Origin: Thalassococcus_A lentus
Lineage (GTDB): Bacteria > Pseudomonadota > Alphaproteobacteria > Rhodobacterales > Rhodobacteraceae
Length of the DNA stretch: 64,000 bases
Direction of reading: 5' to 3'
Assembly (NCBI RefSeq): GCF_028023555.1
Contig: NZ_JAQIOY010000004.1
Coordinates: forward strand, 124,001-188,000
How positions within the stretch are numbered: the stretch's first letter is position 1; each line of letters opens with the position of its first letter. The position numbers were made by a program, and so were the translations under genes. The notes below the pieces were generated by a model. The model was not told the DNA's origin. It was given only the letters and a program-made list of their open reading frames with translations, and did not search any database. This document shows, in pieces, positions 50,625 to 60,291 of the stretch.

Positions 50625-51599
50625 ATGGCGCGCACAGTCATCATCGAAGAACACGGCGGCGCAGATGCGCTGGCGCTGGTTGACCGGCCGGTGGGTGAGC
50701 CGGGACAGGGCGAAGTGCGCATCGCGCACAAGGCCTGCGGTCTGAACTTTATCGATGTGTATCAGCGCAGCGGGCTTTATCCACTCCAGATGCCTGCAGC
50801 TCTGGGGATGGAAGCCTCCGGCGTGATCGAGGCTGTGGGAGAAGGCGTGAAACACCTGTCCGTGGGCGACAGGGCGGCCTATGCCTCCATGCCGCCCGGG
50901 GCCTATTGCGAAGCGCGGGTGATGCCTGCCGCGCAGGTGTGCAAGCTTCCTGATGAGATCAGTTTTGAGCAGGGCGCCGCCATGATGCTCAAGGGACTGA
51001 CGGTTCAGTACCTTTTTCATCGCACCACACCGCTGAAGGCGGGCGATACCGTTTTGTTTCATGCAGCGGCCGGCGGAGTCGGATTGATCGCCTGCCAGTG
51101 GGCCCGGTCTGAGGGCATTCGACTGATCGGAACCGCGGGCACTGATGAAAAATGCGCTCTGGCGCTCGCCCATGGGGCGGATGCCTGCATCAACTATCGC
51201 ACTGAAGACTGGGCCGCCCGTGTGCAGGAGCTGACAGATGGCGCGGGCGTGGATGCGGTTATGGATGCGGTTGGTGCAGACACCTTTGAAGGATCGTTGG
51301 ACAGTTTGAAGCCCTTGGGTATGATGATTTCCTTTGGAAACGCATCAGGCCCTGTGCCGCCATTTAATATTGGTCTGCTGGGCCCGAAGGGCTCACTCAA
51401 GATCACCCGCCCAACACTGTTCACACATATTGCGGATCATCAGGCATGTCAGGATATGGCGGCGATGTTGTTCGACAAGGTCCAGTCCGGGGCGGTTGAG
51501 ATCAAGATATCGCAACGGTTTGCCCTTGAAGACGTAGCCGAGGCGCATCGGGCGCTCGAGGCGCGCAAGACCACCGGGCAGACCATTTTGACGCTTTGA
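50625..51599 (+). CDS. NADPH:quinone reductase (QOR-type MDR)
   Basis: A 324-aa zinc-independent medium-chain reductase: CGLNFIDVYQRSGLYPL at the substrate domain and HAAAGGVGLIACQWARS (AAxGGVG) as the NADPH motif, the pattern of E. coli QorA. The ATG at 50625 follows GGGAGGC. Reduces quinones or electrophilic carbonyls; paralogous to the 49125 gene. Confidence 0.92.
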   Translation: MARTVIIEEHGGADALALVDRPVGEPGQGEVRIAHKACGLNFIDVYQRSGLYPLQMPAALGMEASGVIEAVGEGVKHLSVGDRAAYASMPPGAYCEARVMPAAQVCKLPDEISFEQGAAMMLKGLTVQYLFHRTTPLKAGDTVLFHAAAGGVGLIACQWARSEGIRLIGTAGTDEKCALALAHGADACINYRTEDWAARVQELTDGAGVDAVMDAVGADTFEGSLDSLKPLGMMISFGNASGPVPPFNIGLLGPKGSLKITRPTLFTHIADHQACQDMAAMLFDKVQSGAVEIKISQRFALEDVAEAHRALEARKTTGQTILTL

Positions 51600-51662
51600 C
51601 GGGAACGGCGCTGTTTCGGCGGGGCCGAAATGCGCCCCGCCCACCGTCCCAGAATCCGCCGC

Positions 51663-52622
51663 CTACGCGTGCCAGTCGAAAAAGCCAGGACCGGCTGCGG
51701 CCAGAAGCCGTTCGGCCAGCGCCTTTCCCATGTCCGGGCCATCTGCAATAGCGCCGCTGATTTCATCAGCATGCGAGGCCGAGCCGTCGGGTCGCAGCAC
51801 TTCACCGCGTAGGCGCAGGCCTTCGGATGAGAACTCTGCCAATCCGGCGATGGGCGTTTCGCACGAGCCGTCCAGCGCAAAGAGGAAAGCCCGTTCCGCA
51901 GCCAGCCGCTGACCGGTTTCAAGATCGTGAATCGCACCAAGCATTTCTGCGCAGCGGTCATCGGAGATCCGTCTTTCGATGCCGATGGCGCCCTGTGCGA
52001 TTGCCGGCAGCATGTCGTTTGTGTCGATTGCGTGTTTCGGCACTTCGTCCATGTGCATCCGGTTGAGCCCGGCCATGGCGAGGAAGGTTGCTCGGGCCAC
52101 GCCTTCGTTCAGCTTTTTCAAACGCGTTTGGACATTGCCACGAAACTCTACGACCTGAAGATCAGGGCGGCGATTGAGCAACTGCGCACGGCGGCGCAGT
52201 GACGAAGAGCCCACTGTTGCCCCCTGTGGCAGATCGTGGAGGGATGAAAACTCGGGGCTGATAAAGGCATCCCGTACATCTTCGCGAGGCAGATAACAGT
52301 CCAGCACCAACCCGTCAGGCTGCACGGTCGGCATGTCTTTCATCGAATGCACGGCGATATCAATCGCGCCCGACAGCATGGCTTCTTCGATTTCCTTGGT
52401 GAACAGGCCTTTGTTTCCGATTTCCTTCAGCGGGCGATCGGCATCAATCAGGCTGCGGTCGTCACCTGTGGTCTTGATCACGACGATCTCAAAGGCCTCG
52501 GGCGGCAGGTCAAAAGCAGTGCCAAGCCGGTCGCGGGTCTCATGGGCTTGCGCCAATGCAAGCGGTGAACCGCGGGTTCCGATCTTGAGCGGAGAGTCGG
52601 GAGTGGGGAGTTGAAGCGTCAT
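51663..52622 (-). CDS. hemC: Porphobilinogen deaminase (hydroxymethylbilane synthase)
   Basis: A 319-aa enzyme that joins four porphobilinogens in heme/bacteriochlorophyll/B12 synthesis. GTRGSPLALAQA at the N-terminus is diagnostic, with SMKDMP, SSLRRRAQLL, and the dipyrromethane-cofactor cysteine in LDGSCETPIAG. It stands divergent to hemE, the next step but one. Confidence 0.97.
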   Translation of the reverse strand: MTLQLPTPDSPLKIGTRGSPLALAQAHETRDRLGTAFDLPPEAFEIVVIKTTGDDRSLIDADRPLKEIGNKGLFTKEIEEAMLSGAIDIAVHSMKDMPTVQPDGLVLDCYLPREDVRDAFISPEFSSLHDLPQGATVGSSSLRRRAQLLNRRPDLQVVEFRGNVQTRLKKLNEGVARATFLAMAGLNRMHMDEVPKHAIDTNDMLPAIAQGAIGIERRISDDRCAEMLGAIHDLETGQRLAAERAFLFALDGSCETPIAGLAEFSSEGLRLRGEVLRPDGSASHADEISGAIADGPDMGKALAERLLAAAGPGFFDWHA

Positions 52623-52723
52623 GTCTCAAGGTTTAGACGTGTCAACTTGCCCTGACAATGCCCTCTGTCTTGACATAGCGCTTCTGAGAGGCAACGCAGG
52701 GGGAAGGACAAAAGGAATGCCCC

Positions 52724-53755
52724 ATGACCAAGACGATTTTGCGTGCCCTTGCTGGTGAAACTCTGCCGACACCGCCCATCTGGATGATGCGGCAGGCAGG
52801 CCGATATTTGCCTGAGTACCGGGCGACGCGCGCCGAAGCCGGTGATTTCCTGTCTTTATGCTACAACCCCGAACTGGCCGCCGAAGTGACCTTGCAGCCA
52901 ATCCGGCGATATGGGTTTGATGCGGCTATCCTGTTTGCCGATATTTTGCTTTTGCCTCAGGCGCTTGGCGTCGATCTTTGGTTTGTGACGGGCGAAGGCC
53001 CGCGCATGACCACGGTCACCACGGATGCTGAATTCGATAAATTGGGTCGGGGTGACATGATTCATGACACGCTGAATCCGGTCTATGAGACCGTTCGGAT
53101 CCTGTCGCGCGAGCTGCCCAAGGAAACCACGCTGATCGGGTTTGCGGGCGCGCCGTGGACTGTCGCCACCTACATGATTGCGGGGCAGGGCACCAAGGAT
53201 CAGGGACCGGCACATGCGCTGAAAGCAGAGAACAGGGCGCTTTTTGAAAAGTTGATCGACAGGTTGACAGAATCGACCATTGATTACCTGTCCAAGCAGG
53301 TTGAGGCCGGGGCCGAAGTGGTCAAGATCTTTGACAGTTGGGCAGGAAGTCTCAAGGGCGAGGACTTTGAACGCTATGCTCTGGAACCCGCGCGGATCAT
53401 CACCAAAGAGATGAAGGCGCGTTTCCCGGATCTGCCCGTAATCGCGTTCCCGCGTCAGGCCGGTGACAAATACGTAGGCTTCCATGCGGCGACAGGCGCC
53501 GATTGCGTGGCTCTGGACGACAGTGTGACCCCGGAATGGGCGGCGCAGAATGTGCAGCCCGGTGGCTGTGTCCAGGGCAACCTTGCTTCGTCGCATATGG
53601 TGACAGGCGGCGATGCCTTGGTTAGCGAAACACGGCGCGTGGTGCAGGCGTTTTCAAAAGGACCGCATATTTTCAACCTTGGCCATGGAATTACGCCCGA
53701 TGCGGATCCGGAGAACGTCAAGTTGATGATCGACACGGTTCGGGAAACAGCCTGA
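52724..53755 (+). CDS. hemE: Uroporphyrinogen decarboxylase
   Basis: A 343-aa enzyme decarboxylating uroporphyrinogen III to coproporphyrinogen III. PPIWMMRQAGRYLPEYRATR is the family signature, with FSDILLLPQALG-like FADILLLPQ and SWAGSLKGEDF. AAGGAA precedes the ATG. It stands divergent to hemC. Confidence 0.97.
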   Translation: MTKTILRALAGETLPTPPIWMMRQAGRYLPEYRATRAEAGDFLSLCYNPELAAEVTLQPIRRYGFDAAILFADILLLPQALGVDLWFVTGEGPRMTTVTTDAEFDKLGRGDMIHDTLNPVYETVRILSRELPKETTLIGFAGAPWTVATYMIAGQGTKDQGPAHALKAENRALFEKLIDRLTESTIDYLSKQVEAGAEVVKIFDSWAGSLKGEDFERYALEPARIITKEMKARFPDLPVIAFPRQAGDKYVGFHAATGADCVALDDSVTPEWAAQNVQPGGCVQGNLASSHMVTGGDALVSETRRVVQAFSKGPHIFNLGHGITPDADPENVKLMIDTVRETA

Positions 53756-53800
53756 CCGGAAATTGCGATCGGCTTTGCGGTATAGCCAGACAAAACAAGG

Positions 53801-53826
53801 CTTCGGCAGGCGCGGGCCTGCCGAAG
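53801..53826 (-). terminator. Hairpin after the SH3 protein gene
   Basis: Perfect 11-bp stem CTTCGGCAGGC / GCCTGCCGAAG (53801-53811, 53816-53826). On the minus strand it is followed by CCTTGTTTTG. It lies between convergent hemE and the SH3 gene. Confidence 0.65.
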
Positions 53827-53842
53827 GTCTGAGTGGCACAGG

Positions 53843-54523
53843 TTACCAGTGCTGACGCGCGCTACGCTCTGCCATCAACAGGGCGCGTTCGCGGGCCATG
53901 CAGGCGTGAAACAGCGCTTCGGGCAATTGTTTGCAGGTCCGGATGGCGTCACGCAGGTCGCGGTTTGACGGCTGATGCGGTTCGTGCAGTTGCGAATAGC
54001 CGGGATGTTGGCGGACCGTTGGCATCTTGCGCTTTGACAAATAGGCCGAATGCGCCCAGCCGACGTGGCCTGACACGTGGCGAACAAAGAACCATTTGCC
54101 CTTTTTACCAAGCACTTTGACCTTGCTGCCCTGCATCATTTTCATGATCACGGGATGATGTTTTCCCGCTCCACGTCGCAGGTTCAGAGCGCCGTAGGCC
54201 GGGGCATGCACCCACATGGTATATTCAACGGCATCCGGTTTTGGTGGCAGGTGCTTGATCGGATGTGGTTTGTGCTTGGACAGCCATCCGCTGTGCGCCC
54301 AGCCAATTGTACCGTGGGCGTTCTGCAACTTAACCCACTTGCCCGGTGCGTGCAGAACATGAACTTTGCTGCGGTGGGGCATCTTGTCGATCACATGATA
54401 GGCCGTGCCGGGACCGGTCCGCAGATTGAGAAATCCATCTTTGGGGGCATTGACCCATGCCTGGGTGGCTGCAGCAGCGCTGCCTATGAAAATGGCAAAT
54501 AAGAAGGTGAAAAGACGAAGCAT
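53843..54523 (-). CDS. Exported protein with two bacterial SH3 domains
   Basis: A 226-aa secreted protein: signal peptide (AAATQAW near 20). Two tandem SH3b repeats (about 22-88 and 96-160) share GxxNLRxGxGxxxxVIxKM, xVKVLxxxGKWV and GWAHSxWLSK patterns. A basic/polar C-terminal tail follows (about 170-226). It probably binds peptidoglycan in the cell wall. AAAGGAA precedes the ATG. Confidence 0.82.
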   Translation of the reverse strand: MLRLFTFLFAIFIGSAAAATQAWVNAPKDGFLNLRTGPGTAYHVIDKMPHRSKVHVLHAPGKWVKLQNAHGTIGWAHSGWLSKHKPHPIKHLPPKPDAVEYTMWVHAPAYGALNLRRGAGKHHPVIMKMMQGSKVKVLGKKGKWFFVRHVSGHVGWAHSAYLSKRKMPTVRQHPGYSQLHEPHQPSNRDLRDAIRTCKQLPEALFHACMARERALLMAERSARQHW

Positions 54524-54645
54524 GGCGATTCCTTTCGAGCAGTTCGAAAATTCATGCTCAAAAGGTGCGCGCTTTCGCCGTTGATATACAATATCAGCCG
54601 GAAAAGCGATTTGATTACAGAGTATTGGGTTTGACCGCGGTTTTC

Positions 54646-54990
54646 CTAAACCTGTTCTACTGTCACGCCATCCTGCTCGTGAAACGCAAGGTAGCCCGCG
54701 ATTGCGGCGACATCGTCCTTGGGCGACTCGTATGACCAGACAGCGTTTTCATATGTCTTGGACTTGGCAACGATCGAATAATAGCTGGCCGTACCCTTGT
54801 GCGAGCACTCTGTCGTCTTGTCTGACGAATCCAGAAAGGCCATCGCAATGTCATCACGGGGAAAGTAGATGACTGGGGGCAAGTTCCCCTCGTTCAGTTC
54901 AAGCGCGCCATTGGTTTCGCCAATAACGGCGCCGCCGGCCCGGATTGTCCATGTGCCGCCTGCAGGTGTGATCGTGATCGTTGTGCTCAT
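54646..54990 (-). CDS. DUF427 protein
   Basis: A 114-aa protein of the DUF427 family: PVIYFPRDDIAMAFLDSS and KGTASYYSIVAKSKTYENAVWSYE are typical. Beta-tent-like fold, function unknown. The ATG at 54990 follows AGGGGGA; an ATG at 55050 would extend it without a ribosome site. Confidence 0.88.
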   Translation of the reverse strand: MSTTITITPAGGTWTIRAGGAVIGETNGALELNEGNLPPVIYFPRDDIAMAFLDSSDKTTECSHKGTASYYSIVAKSKTYENAVWSYESPKDDVAAIAGYLAFHEQDGVTVEQV

Positions 54991-55046
54991 AACGTCCCCC
55001 TTCGTCTGTACCACCCTTCTGACAAAAGGGATGTAACGCGAACGTG

Positions 55047-56831
55047 TCAAATAGCGCGGCAGGCGTTCAAAAGCCAGTCTTGTGTAGCCTCATCCAGCAG
55101 GGGCGCGACCATTTTGAGCACCTGAGCATGGTAATCGTTCAGCCAGTCACGCTCCTGCGGGGTCATCAAATCGGGGTCTACAAGGGTCAGATCGATGGGA
55201 ACCCAGGTCAAGGTTTCAAAGCTCAGCATCTCTGAAACGGTCTGGCCAGGCAGGGCGCTGGCTGCTTCGACCGCGATCAGGTTTTCGATGCGAATACCAA
55301 AGGCGCCCTCCTTATAAAAACCGGGCTCATTGGACAGGATCATACCGGCTTCCAAAGGCACGGTTCCGGAGCTGGCGATACGGGCGGGGCCTTCGTGGAC
55401 AGACAGGTAACTGCCAACGCCGTGGCCGGTGCCATGGCCATAGTCCATTCCGGCCTCCCACAGGGCGGCGCGTGCAAAGGGATCAATGTCCCGCCCTGCC
55501 ATTCCTTTGGGAAACCGCAGTCGTGAAATTGCGATCATTCCCTTGAGGACCCGGGTAAAGGCAGCGCGTTCGGTGCCACCGGCTGTGCCGATGGCAACGG
55601 TACGGGTGATGTCAGTGGTGCCATCAACATATTGGCCGCCGCTATCCACCAAAAGCAGCTCGTTTTCCCGAAGTTTGCGGTTTGTCTTGTCCGTCACCCG
55701 GTAGTGAACAATGGCACCGTTGGGACCAGAGCCTGAGATCGTCTCAAAACTGATGTCTCTGAGCGCATTGGTTGCACGGCGTTCCTCTTCCAAGCGCGTG
55801 ACCACGTCGATTTCGGTCAATTCGCCCGGCGCGGTCTGATCCAGCCAAGCAAGAAACCGGACCATGGCCGCCGCATCCCGCAAATGCGCAGCGCGTGCGC
55901 CCGCCAGTTCTGCGGCGTTTTTGCGGGCTTTGGGCAGCGCGCAAGGGTCGGGCGCTTCGATGGGATCATGGGGCAACGCCTCGACGACTGCGACCGGGCA
56001 ACTGGCCGGATCAATCATCGCGGGGCCTGAGAGGTCCGCCAGATCGGACAAGAACGCATCGGGCGCTTTCACTTGGACCGACGGGCCAAAGTGATCGCTC
56101 AGACCTTCCAGTTTGCCAGCGTCCATATAAAGCGTAACGCGCGCATCGTTGTGCAACAGCGCAAACCCATGTGGCACAGGGTTGCGTGGAATGTCACTGC
56201 CGCGAATGTTCAGCAGCCAGGCAATGCTGTCAGGCAAGGTCAGAACGGCACAATGCGCCGGGCCTATGTCTTTGGCCAGCCGGGCGATCTTGCTTTCATG
56301 GGGTTCGCCCGCCAGATCCACCGGCTGCGCAAAGACAGCACCAGCAGGGGCAGGGGGCTGATTTGACCAGACTTCATCCACCAGATTGGCGCAGGCTTGC
56401 AGTGCAATCTCTGGCGCGTTCTTGGCCAGTGCCTTTTCGAGTGTGCGGCGCTGTGAAAGGCTCAGAAGCCATGGGTCAAACCCAACCCTTCCGGATTGCA
56501 GAGCAGAGGCGATCCAGTCGCCCAAGGAAACCTCGGGCCAATCGACAGGTTCATAGCAATCGGCGACCTGTGCCTTGACCTGAACGCGATAGCGGCTGTC
56601 GACAAAGACACCTGCGCGATCCTGCAGCGCAACGCACCAGCCCGCCGATCCTGTGAAGCCCGTCAGCCAGGACAGCCGTTCATCATGGGGCGCCACGTAC
56701 TCGCCTTGGTGGGCATCCGCGCGTGGCACAAGAAAGCCGTCCAGACCCTGCGCCTTCATTGCGGCACGCAACGATTGCAGGCGCGCGGGCCCTTGTTCGG
56801 GCGATGCGGTTTCTTGGAATGTCTGAAACAT
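55047..56831 (-). CDS. Xaa-Pro aminopeptidase P (M24B)
   Basis: A 594-aa M24 metallopeptidase with the three-part layout of aminopeptidase P. The C-terminal pita-bread domain has the five metal ligands: D and D in LLVDSGGQYVDGTTDITRT, H in GHGTGHGVGSYLSVHE, E in LSNEPGFY and E in IRIENL. It removes N-terminal residues before proline; two metal ions are expected. GGAGAGG precedes the ATG. Long form compared with the ~440-aa E. coli PepP. Confidence 0.92.
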   Translation of the reverse strand: MFQTFQETASPEQGPARLQSLRAAMKAQGLDGFLVPRADAHQGEYVAPHDERLSWLTGFTGSAGWCVALQDRAGVFVDSRYRVQVKAQVADCYEPVDWPEVSLGDWIASALQSGRVGFDPWLLSLSQRRTLEKALAKNAPEIALQACANLVDEVWSNQPPAPAGAVFAQPVDLAGEPHESKIARLAKDIGPAHCAVLTLPDSIAWLLNIRGSDIPRNPVPHGFALLHNDARVTLYMDAGKLEGLSDHFGPSVQVKAPDAFLSDLADLSGPAMIDPASCPVAVVEALPHDPIEAPDPCALPKARKNAAELAGARAAHLRDAAAMVRFLAWLDQTAPGELTEIDVVTRLEEERRATNALRDISFETISGSGPNGAIVHYRVTDKTNRKLRENELLLVDSGGQYVDGTTDITRTVAIGTAGGTERAAFTRVLKGMIAISRLRFPKGMAGRDIDPFARAALWEAGMDYGHGTGHGVGSYLSVHEGPARIASSGTVPLEAGMILSNEPGFYKEGAFGIRIENLIAVEAASALPGQTVSEMLSFETLTWVPIDLTLVDPDLMTPQERDWLNDYHAQVLKMVAPLLDEATQDWLLNACRAI

Positions 56832-56968
56832 GGGGCCTCTCCGGTTGCGCGCGTTTTATTGATAGCGGTTTGTCACAAACTGGCCAGTGGGTCTGACAAA
56901 AAACACTTGGCGATGGCCGTCGCCGGAGTCATGGTTTGCCGCGTTAACGTGTTGAAGGTGGCGACATA

Positions 56969-57673
56969 ATGAGCGAGTGGATTACGCCGCAGAATCTGGT
57001 GCTTGCGGCCGGGGCCTGCTTTGTTGCGGGCTATCTTGTCATCAACCAGATGTTGCTCAGGTTGCTGCTGTTCATGGGATCCACCCTGTACCTGTGGTAC
57101 TATTTTGTAGCGGCTGAGCAGCCCCTTTGGGATGCCATCGCCATGTCGGCCTTGATGCTGGCCGCCAATATCGTCGGGTTCATTGGTCTGTGGCTGCAGC
57201 ATTCGGTCTGGATCATACCGAAAAAACACCGCGATCTTTATGACCGCTTTAACGCTTTGCCGCCGGGTGATTTCAAGGATCTGATGAATCAGGCCTATCG
57301 GGAAAACTACGAAACCGAAGTGCAGATCACGCAAGAGGGCGCAGCCGTGGACAGACTGTACTACGTGATCACCGGCGCCCTGAGCATTGAAAAGCAAGGG
57401 GAACGGTTTCGCATGCCTGCGGGCGTCTTCGTCGGTGAGGTGGCCTACATGACCGGGATGAAATCATCAGCATCCACGTGGCTGAGCGCAGGATCAGAGG
57501 TGTTGGTCTGGGACGTGCAAAACCTGCGCCACCGGTCCGAGCGCAAGGCGCGTTTCAAGCTGGCACTCGAAGCCATGCTGTCCAAGGATCTCGCCATGAA
57601 GGTTGCCTATGCAGTTGCTCCGGCTGCAACGCAAACTCCAGAAGCGATCGCGGCGCGCGAACGGTCTGCATAG
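56969..57673 (+). CDS. Membrane protein with Popeye/cyclic-nucleotide-binding-like domain
   Basis: A 234-aa protein with three N-terminal membrane helices (about 9-29, 31-50 and 55-78) and a C-terminal beta-roll (about 105-200) of the cyclic-nucleotide-binding/Popeye type (ITQEGAAVDRLYYVITGALSIEKQGERF...AGVFVGEVAYM). The RXA motif of classic cNMP sites is not obvious. It resembles bacterial POPDC-like proteins. A membrane sensor role is inferred. Confidence 0.72.
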   Translation: MSEWITPQNLVLAAGACFVAGYLVINQMLLRLLLFMGSTLYLWYYFVAAEQPLWDAIAMSALMLAANIVGFIGLWLQHSVWIIPKKHRDLYDRFNALPPGDFKDLMNQAYRENYETEVQITQEGAAVDRLYYVITGALSIEKQGERFRMPAGVFVGEVAYMTGMKSSASTWLSAGSEVLVWDVQNLRHRSERKARFKLALEAMLSKDLAMKVAYAVAPAATQTPEAIAARERSA

Positions 57674-57700
57674 TCCACCAGACGGGCCGTCAAAGCGCGT

Positions 57701-59581
57701 TCAGGATGCGCGCTTCATACCCATGACGCGCGCGCGTGCGCGTGGATCGCTGTCAAACAGCGAAGCCAGCTGTTCGGTCATCGCGCCCGCCAGTTGTTCA
57801 ACATCCGTAATGGTCACCGCTCGCTCGTAATAGCGGGTCACATCATGGCCAATCCCGATAGCCAGCAATTCAACCTGTTTGCGCCGTTCGACCATGTCGA
57901 TCACATCGCGCAGGTGCTTTTCCAGATAATTGGCCGGGTTTACCGACAAGGTGCTGTCATCAACCGGAGCGCCGTCAGAAATCACCATCAGGATTTTGCG
58001 GGCCTCGTGGCGCATCACCATCCGCCGGTGCGCCCATTCGAGCGCTTCGCCGTCGATGTTTTCCTTGAGCAGACCTTCTTTCATCATCAGGCCAAGATTA
58101 TCACGTGTCCGGCGCCAGGGGGCGTCTGCGGATTTGTAGATGATGTGACGCAAATCATTCAGGCGGCCGGGTTGCTGTTCGCGCCCTTCGTTCAGCCACG
58201 TCTCGCGCGCCATCCCGCCTTTCCACGCCTTGGTCGTAAAACCAAGAATTTCCACTTTGACCGAGCACCGTTCCAGCGTGCGTGCCAAAACGTCGGCGCA
58301 AATCGCCGCAATGGAAATGGGACGTCCGCGCATCGATCCGGAATTGTCGAGCAGCAAGGTCACGACTGTGTCACGGAACTCGGTGTCTTTTTCCACTTTG
58401 AAAGACAATGGTGTCGTGGGGTTGGCGACGACACGGGCAAGGCGTCCGGCATCCAGAATACCTTCCTCGCGATCAAATTCCCAAGACCGGTTCTGCTGGG
58501 CCTGAAGCCGTCGTTGCAGCTTGTTGGCAAGACGCGATACGGCGCCCTTGAGCGGTTCAAGCTGCTGGTCCAGATAGGCCCGCAAACGCTCCAGCTCAAC
58601 AGGCTCTGCAAGGTCTTCGGCAGCGATCTCTTCATCATGTTCTGTGCTGTAGACCGTGTATTCCGGGTCCGCCTCAGAGATCGGTGGGGGCGGGGGTGGA
58701 TCGAGAGGGGCCTCGCCTTCGGGCATCTCGACTTCTTCGCCCATTTCCTGATCGGCGGCTTCGTCCATTGAAACCTGAGCCTGGCTCGGATCCTGGGTTT
58801 CGTCCTGTGACTGTTCCGGCGAAGCTTCGGATTCTTCGCCTTCGCTGTCGTCCTGACCTGTGCTGTCGGGCTGTTCCTCTTCGTCTTGCCCGTCTTCCTG
58901 CCCGTCTTCGTCGGATTCGTCGTCCCATTGGTCCGGGTCATCACCCAGCTGATCACCATAGCCCAGATCAGTGATGATCTGGCGGGCAAACCGGGCAAAG
59001 GCCGCAGGGTCGGCCAGCGTTTCCTGCAGGTTCTCCAGCGTGTCGCCTGCGCTGTTTTCCATGAAGCCGCGCCATAGCTCCATCGCATTTGCCGCATCCG
59101 AAGGCAGGTCGCGTCCGGTGGCCAGATGACGGATTAGATAGCCCGCAGCAACGGGCAGGGCGATTTCAGCCGGATCGGTGATTTGGCCATAACCGCGGCG
59201 CGCTGCTTCGTGGCCAATTTTGGCGTCGATGTTTCCGGCGGTGCCGGGCATGTCGCGTGCGCCCATGGCTTCGCAACGGGCGGTTTCCATGGCTTCGAAC
59301 AATTCGCGCGCCATGTCACCGGGCGGTGCATACCGGGCGTGCGTGCCCGCATCGTGGTAACGACGGTACAGCGCCAGCGCATCGGCTGTGCCCCGCGCCA
59401 GCATGACTTCGTCGCGGCTCATACGGCGGCTGACTTGCGGCAAGCGCATTGAGTCGCCCGATACCCCGGATGGATCGACCGTGTAGCTGACTGACAACTC
59501 AGGGTCGTCGGCCATGACCTTGGTTGCCTCGGCAAGGGCTTTCTTAAAGGGATCGGCGGGGTTGTCGGACTGTTGTGCCAT
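57701..59581 (-). CDS. cobT: Aerobic cobaltochelatase subunit
   Basis: A 626-aa cobaltochelatase subunit with the usual CobT plan: N-terminal domain, very acidic Asp/Glu/Gln/Ser middle (about 215-325) and C-terminal VWA domain with MIDAS DNSGSMRG. It forms the AAA+-assisted chelatase with CobS and CobN and inserts cobalt into hydrogenobyrinate a,c-diamide in B12 synthesis. Transcribed in the order cobS-...-cobT with two small exported proteins between. Confidence 0.95.
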   Translation of the reverse strand: MAQQSDNPADPFKKALAEATKVMADDPELSVSYTVDPSGVSGDSMRLPQVSRRMSRDEVMLARGTADALALYRRYHDAGTHARYAPPGDMARELFEAMETARCEAMGARDMPGTAGNIDAKIGHEAARRGYGQITDPAEIALPVAAGYLIRHLATGRDLPSDAANAMELWRGFMENSAGDTLENLQETLADPAAFARFARQIITDLGYGDQLGDDPDQWDDESDEDGQEDGQDEEEQPDSTGQDDSEGEESEASPEQSQDETQDPSQAQVSMDEAADQEMGEEVEMPEGEAPLDPPPPPPISEADPEYTVYSTEHDEEIAAEDLAEPVELERLRAYLDQQLEPLKGAVSRLANKLQRRLQAQQNRSWEFDREEGILDAGRLARVVANPTTPLSFKVEKDTEFRDTVVTLLLDNSGSMRGRPISIAAICADVLARTLERCSVKVEILGFTTKAWKGGMARETWLNEGREQQPGRLNDLRHIIYKSADAPWRRTRDNLGLMMKEGLLKENIDGEALEWAHRRMVMRHEARKILMVISDGAPVDDSTLSVNPANYLEKHLRDVIDMVERRKQVELLAIGIGHDVTRYYERAVTITDVEQLAGAMTEQLASLFDSDPRARARVMGMKRAS

Positions 59582-59697
59582 GGATCATGGTTTCCACGGT
59601 CCGGCGGCAATTGGCAAGAGCCTTGTGCCCTGTTCGAGGGCTTCGCGCCGTGGTTTTTACAGCGCGGTTTCCGGCTGCTTATGCAAGGCTGGGGCCG

Positions 59698-60150
59698 TTA
59701 ACCAAGGATCATCGCATCGCACTGGCGCATGTGTTGGCGGACTTGTGCCGCCGCTATATCCGCGCGGCGCGGGTCAACGTGGTATTGCGCGACCACCAAA
59801 AGCCGTTCTTGCATCGTCCGTGCCCGGGTCAGGAATTGCGAAAGTCCTGACGGATCCAGACCGGCGGCGTGAGCGTCTTGTTCAATCGCGCCGAGCAAGT
59901 CGGCATAGATGTCGCGTTTTTCACGCACCGTCGGGGCCTCTTGGCCGTGCATGCGCTGGTGATCGAGATGAGCGGTGTAGCGCCCCATGCAGGCGGCAAA
60001 AAATGCGGCCTGCTCAGTGACGCCAGCGGCGACAGCAGGATTGGGCATGTAGCCCGCAGCCGAGACGGCAAGTGCAATCAGCGTTGCGCGGATCTGGCTG
60101 GATCTCTGCGACGTGTTTCCCATAGGAAACACAATAGGGCAGTGCGGCAT
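59698..60150 (-). CDS. Exported hypothetical protein, paralogue A
   Basis: A 150-aa protein with an N-terminal hydrophobic signal (IRATLIALAVSAAGYMPNPAVAA) and a helical mature part containing FAACMGRYTAH and, at the end, CDAMILG. A second start at 60123 is possible. Sequence and layout clearly match the neighbour at 60292 (FASCAGRFSAQ, CNALILS), so the two are tandem paralogues. Two conserved cysteines may pair. Function unknown; lies between cobS and cobT. Confidence 0.65.
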   Translation of the reverse strand: MPHCPIVFPMGNTSQRSSQIRATLIALAVSAAGYMPNPAVAAGVTEQAAFFAACMGRYTAHLDHQRMHGQEAPTVREKRDIYADLLGAIEQDAHAAGLDPSGLSQFLTRARTMQERLLVVAQYHVDPRRADIAAAQVRQHMRQCDAMILG

Positions 60151-60291
60151 ACAATGGAATACTGAAATTCAAAGGGCTGCAATTTTCATCCGTACAATTT
60201 TCGAAGTGACGAAAAATTACGCGGCTTCATTCGTGGCGTGCTGGTCAACGGGGCAGCAATTTTATGGGTTTAGTGCTGACAGGCTGTATCG

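Noticed and set aside
53843..54523. Tandem SH3 repeats as evidence of a phage endolysin
   Set aside because: No catalytic peptidoglycan hydrolase domain is present; the protein has a signal peptide and sits in ordinary chromosome between hemE and a DUF427 gene.
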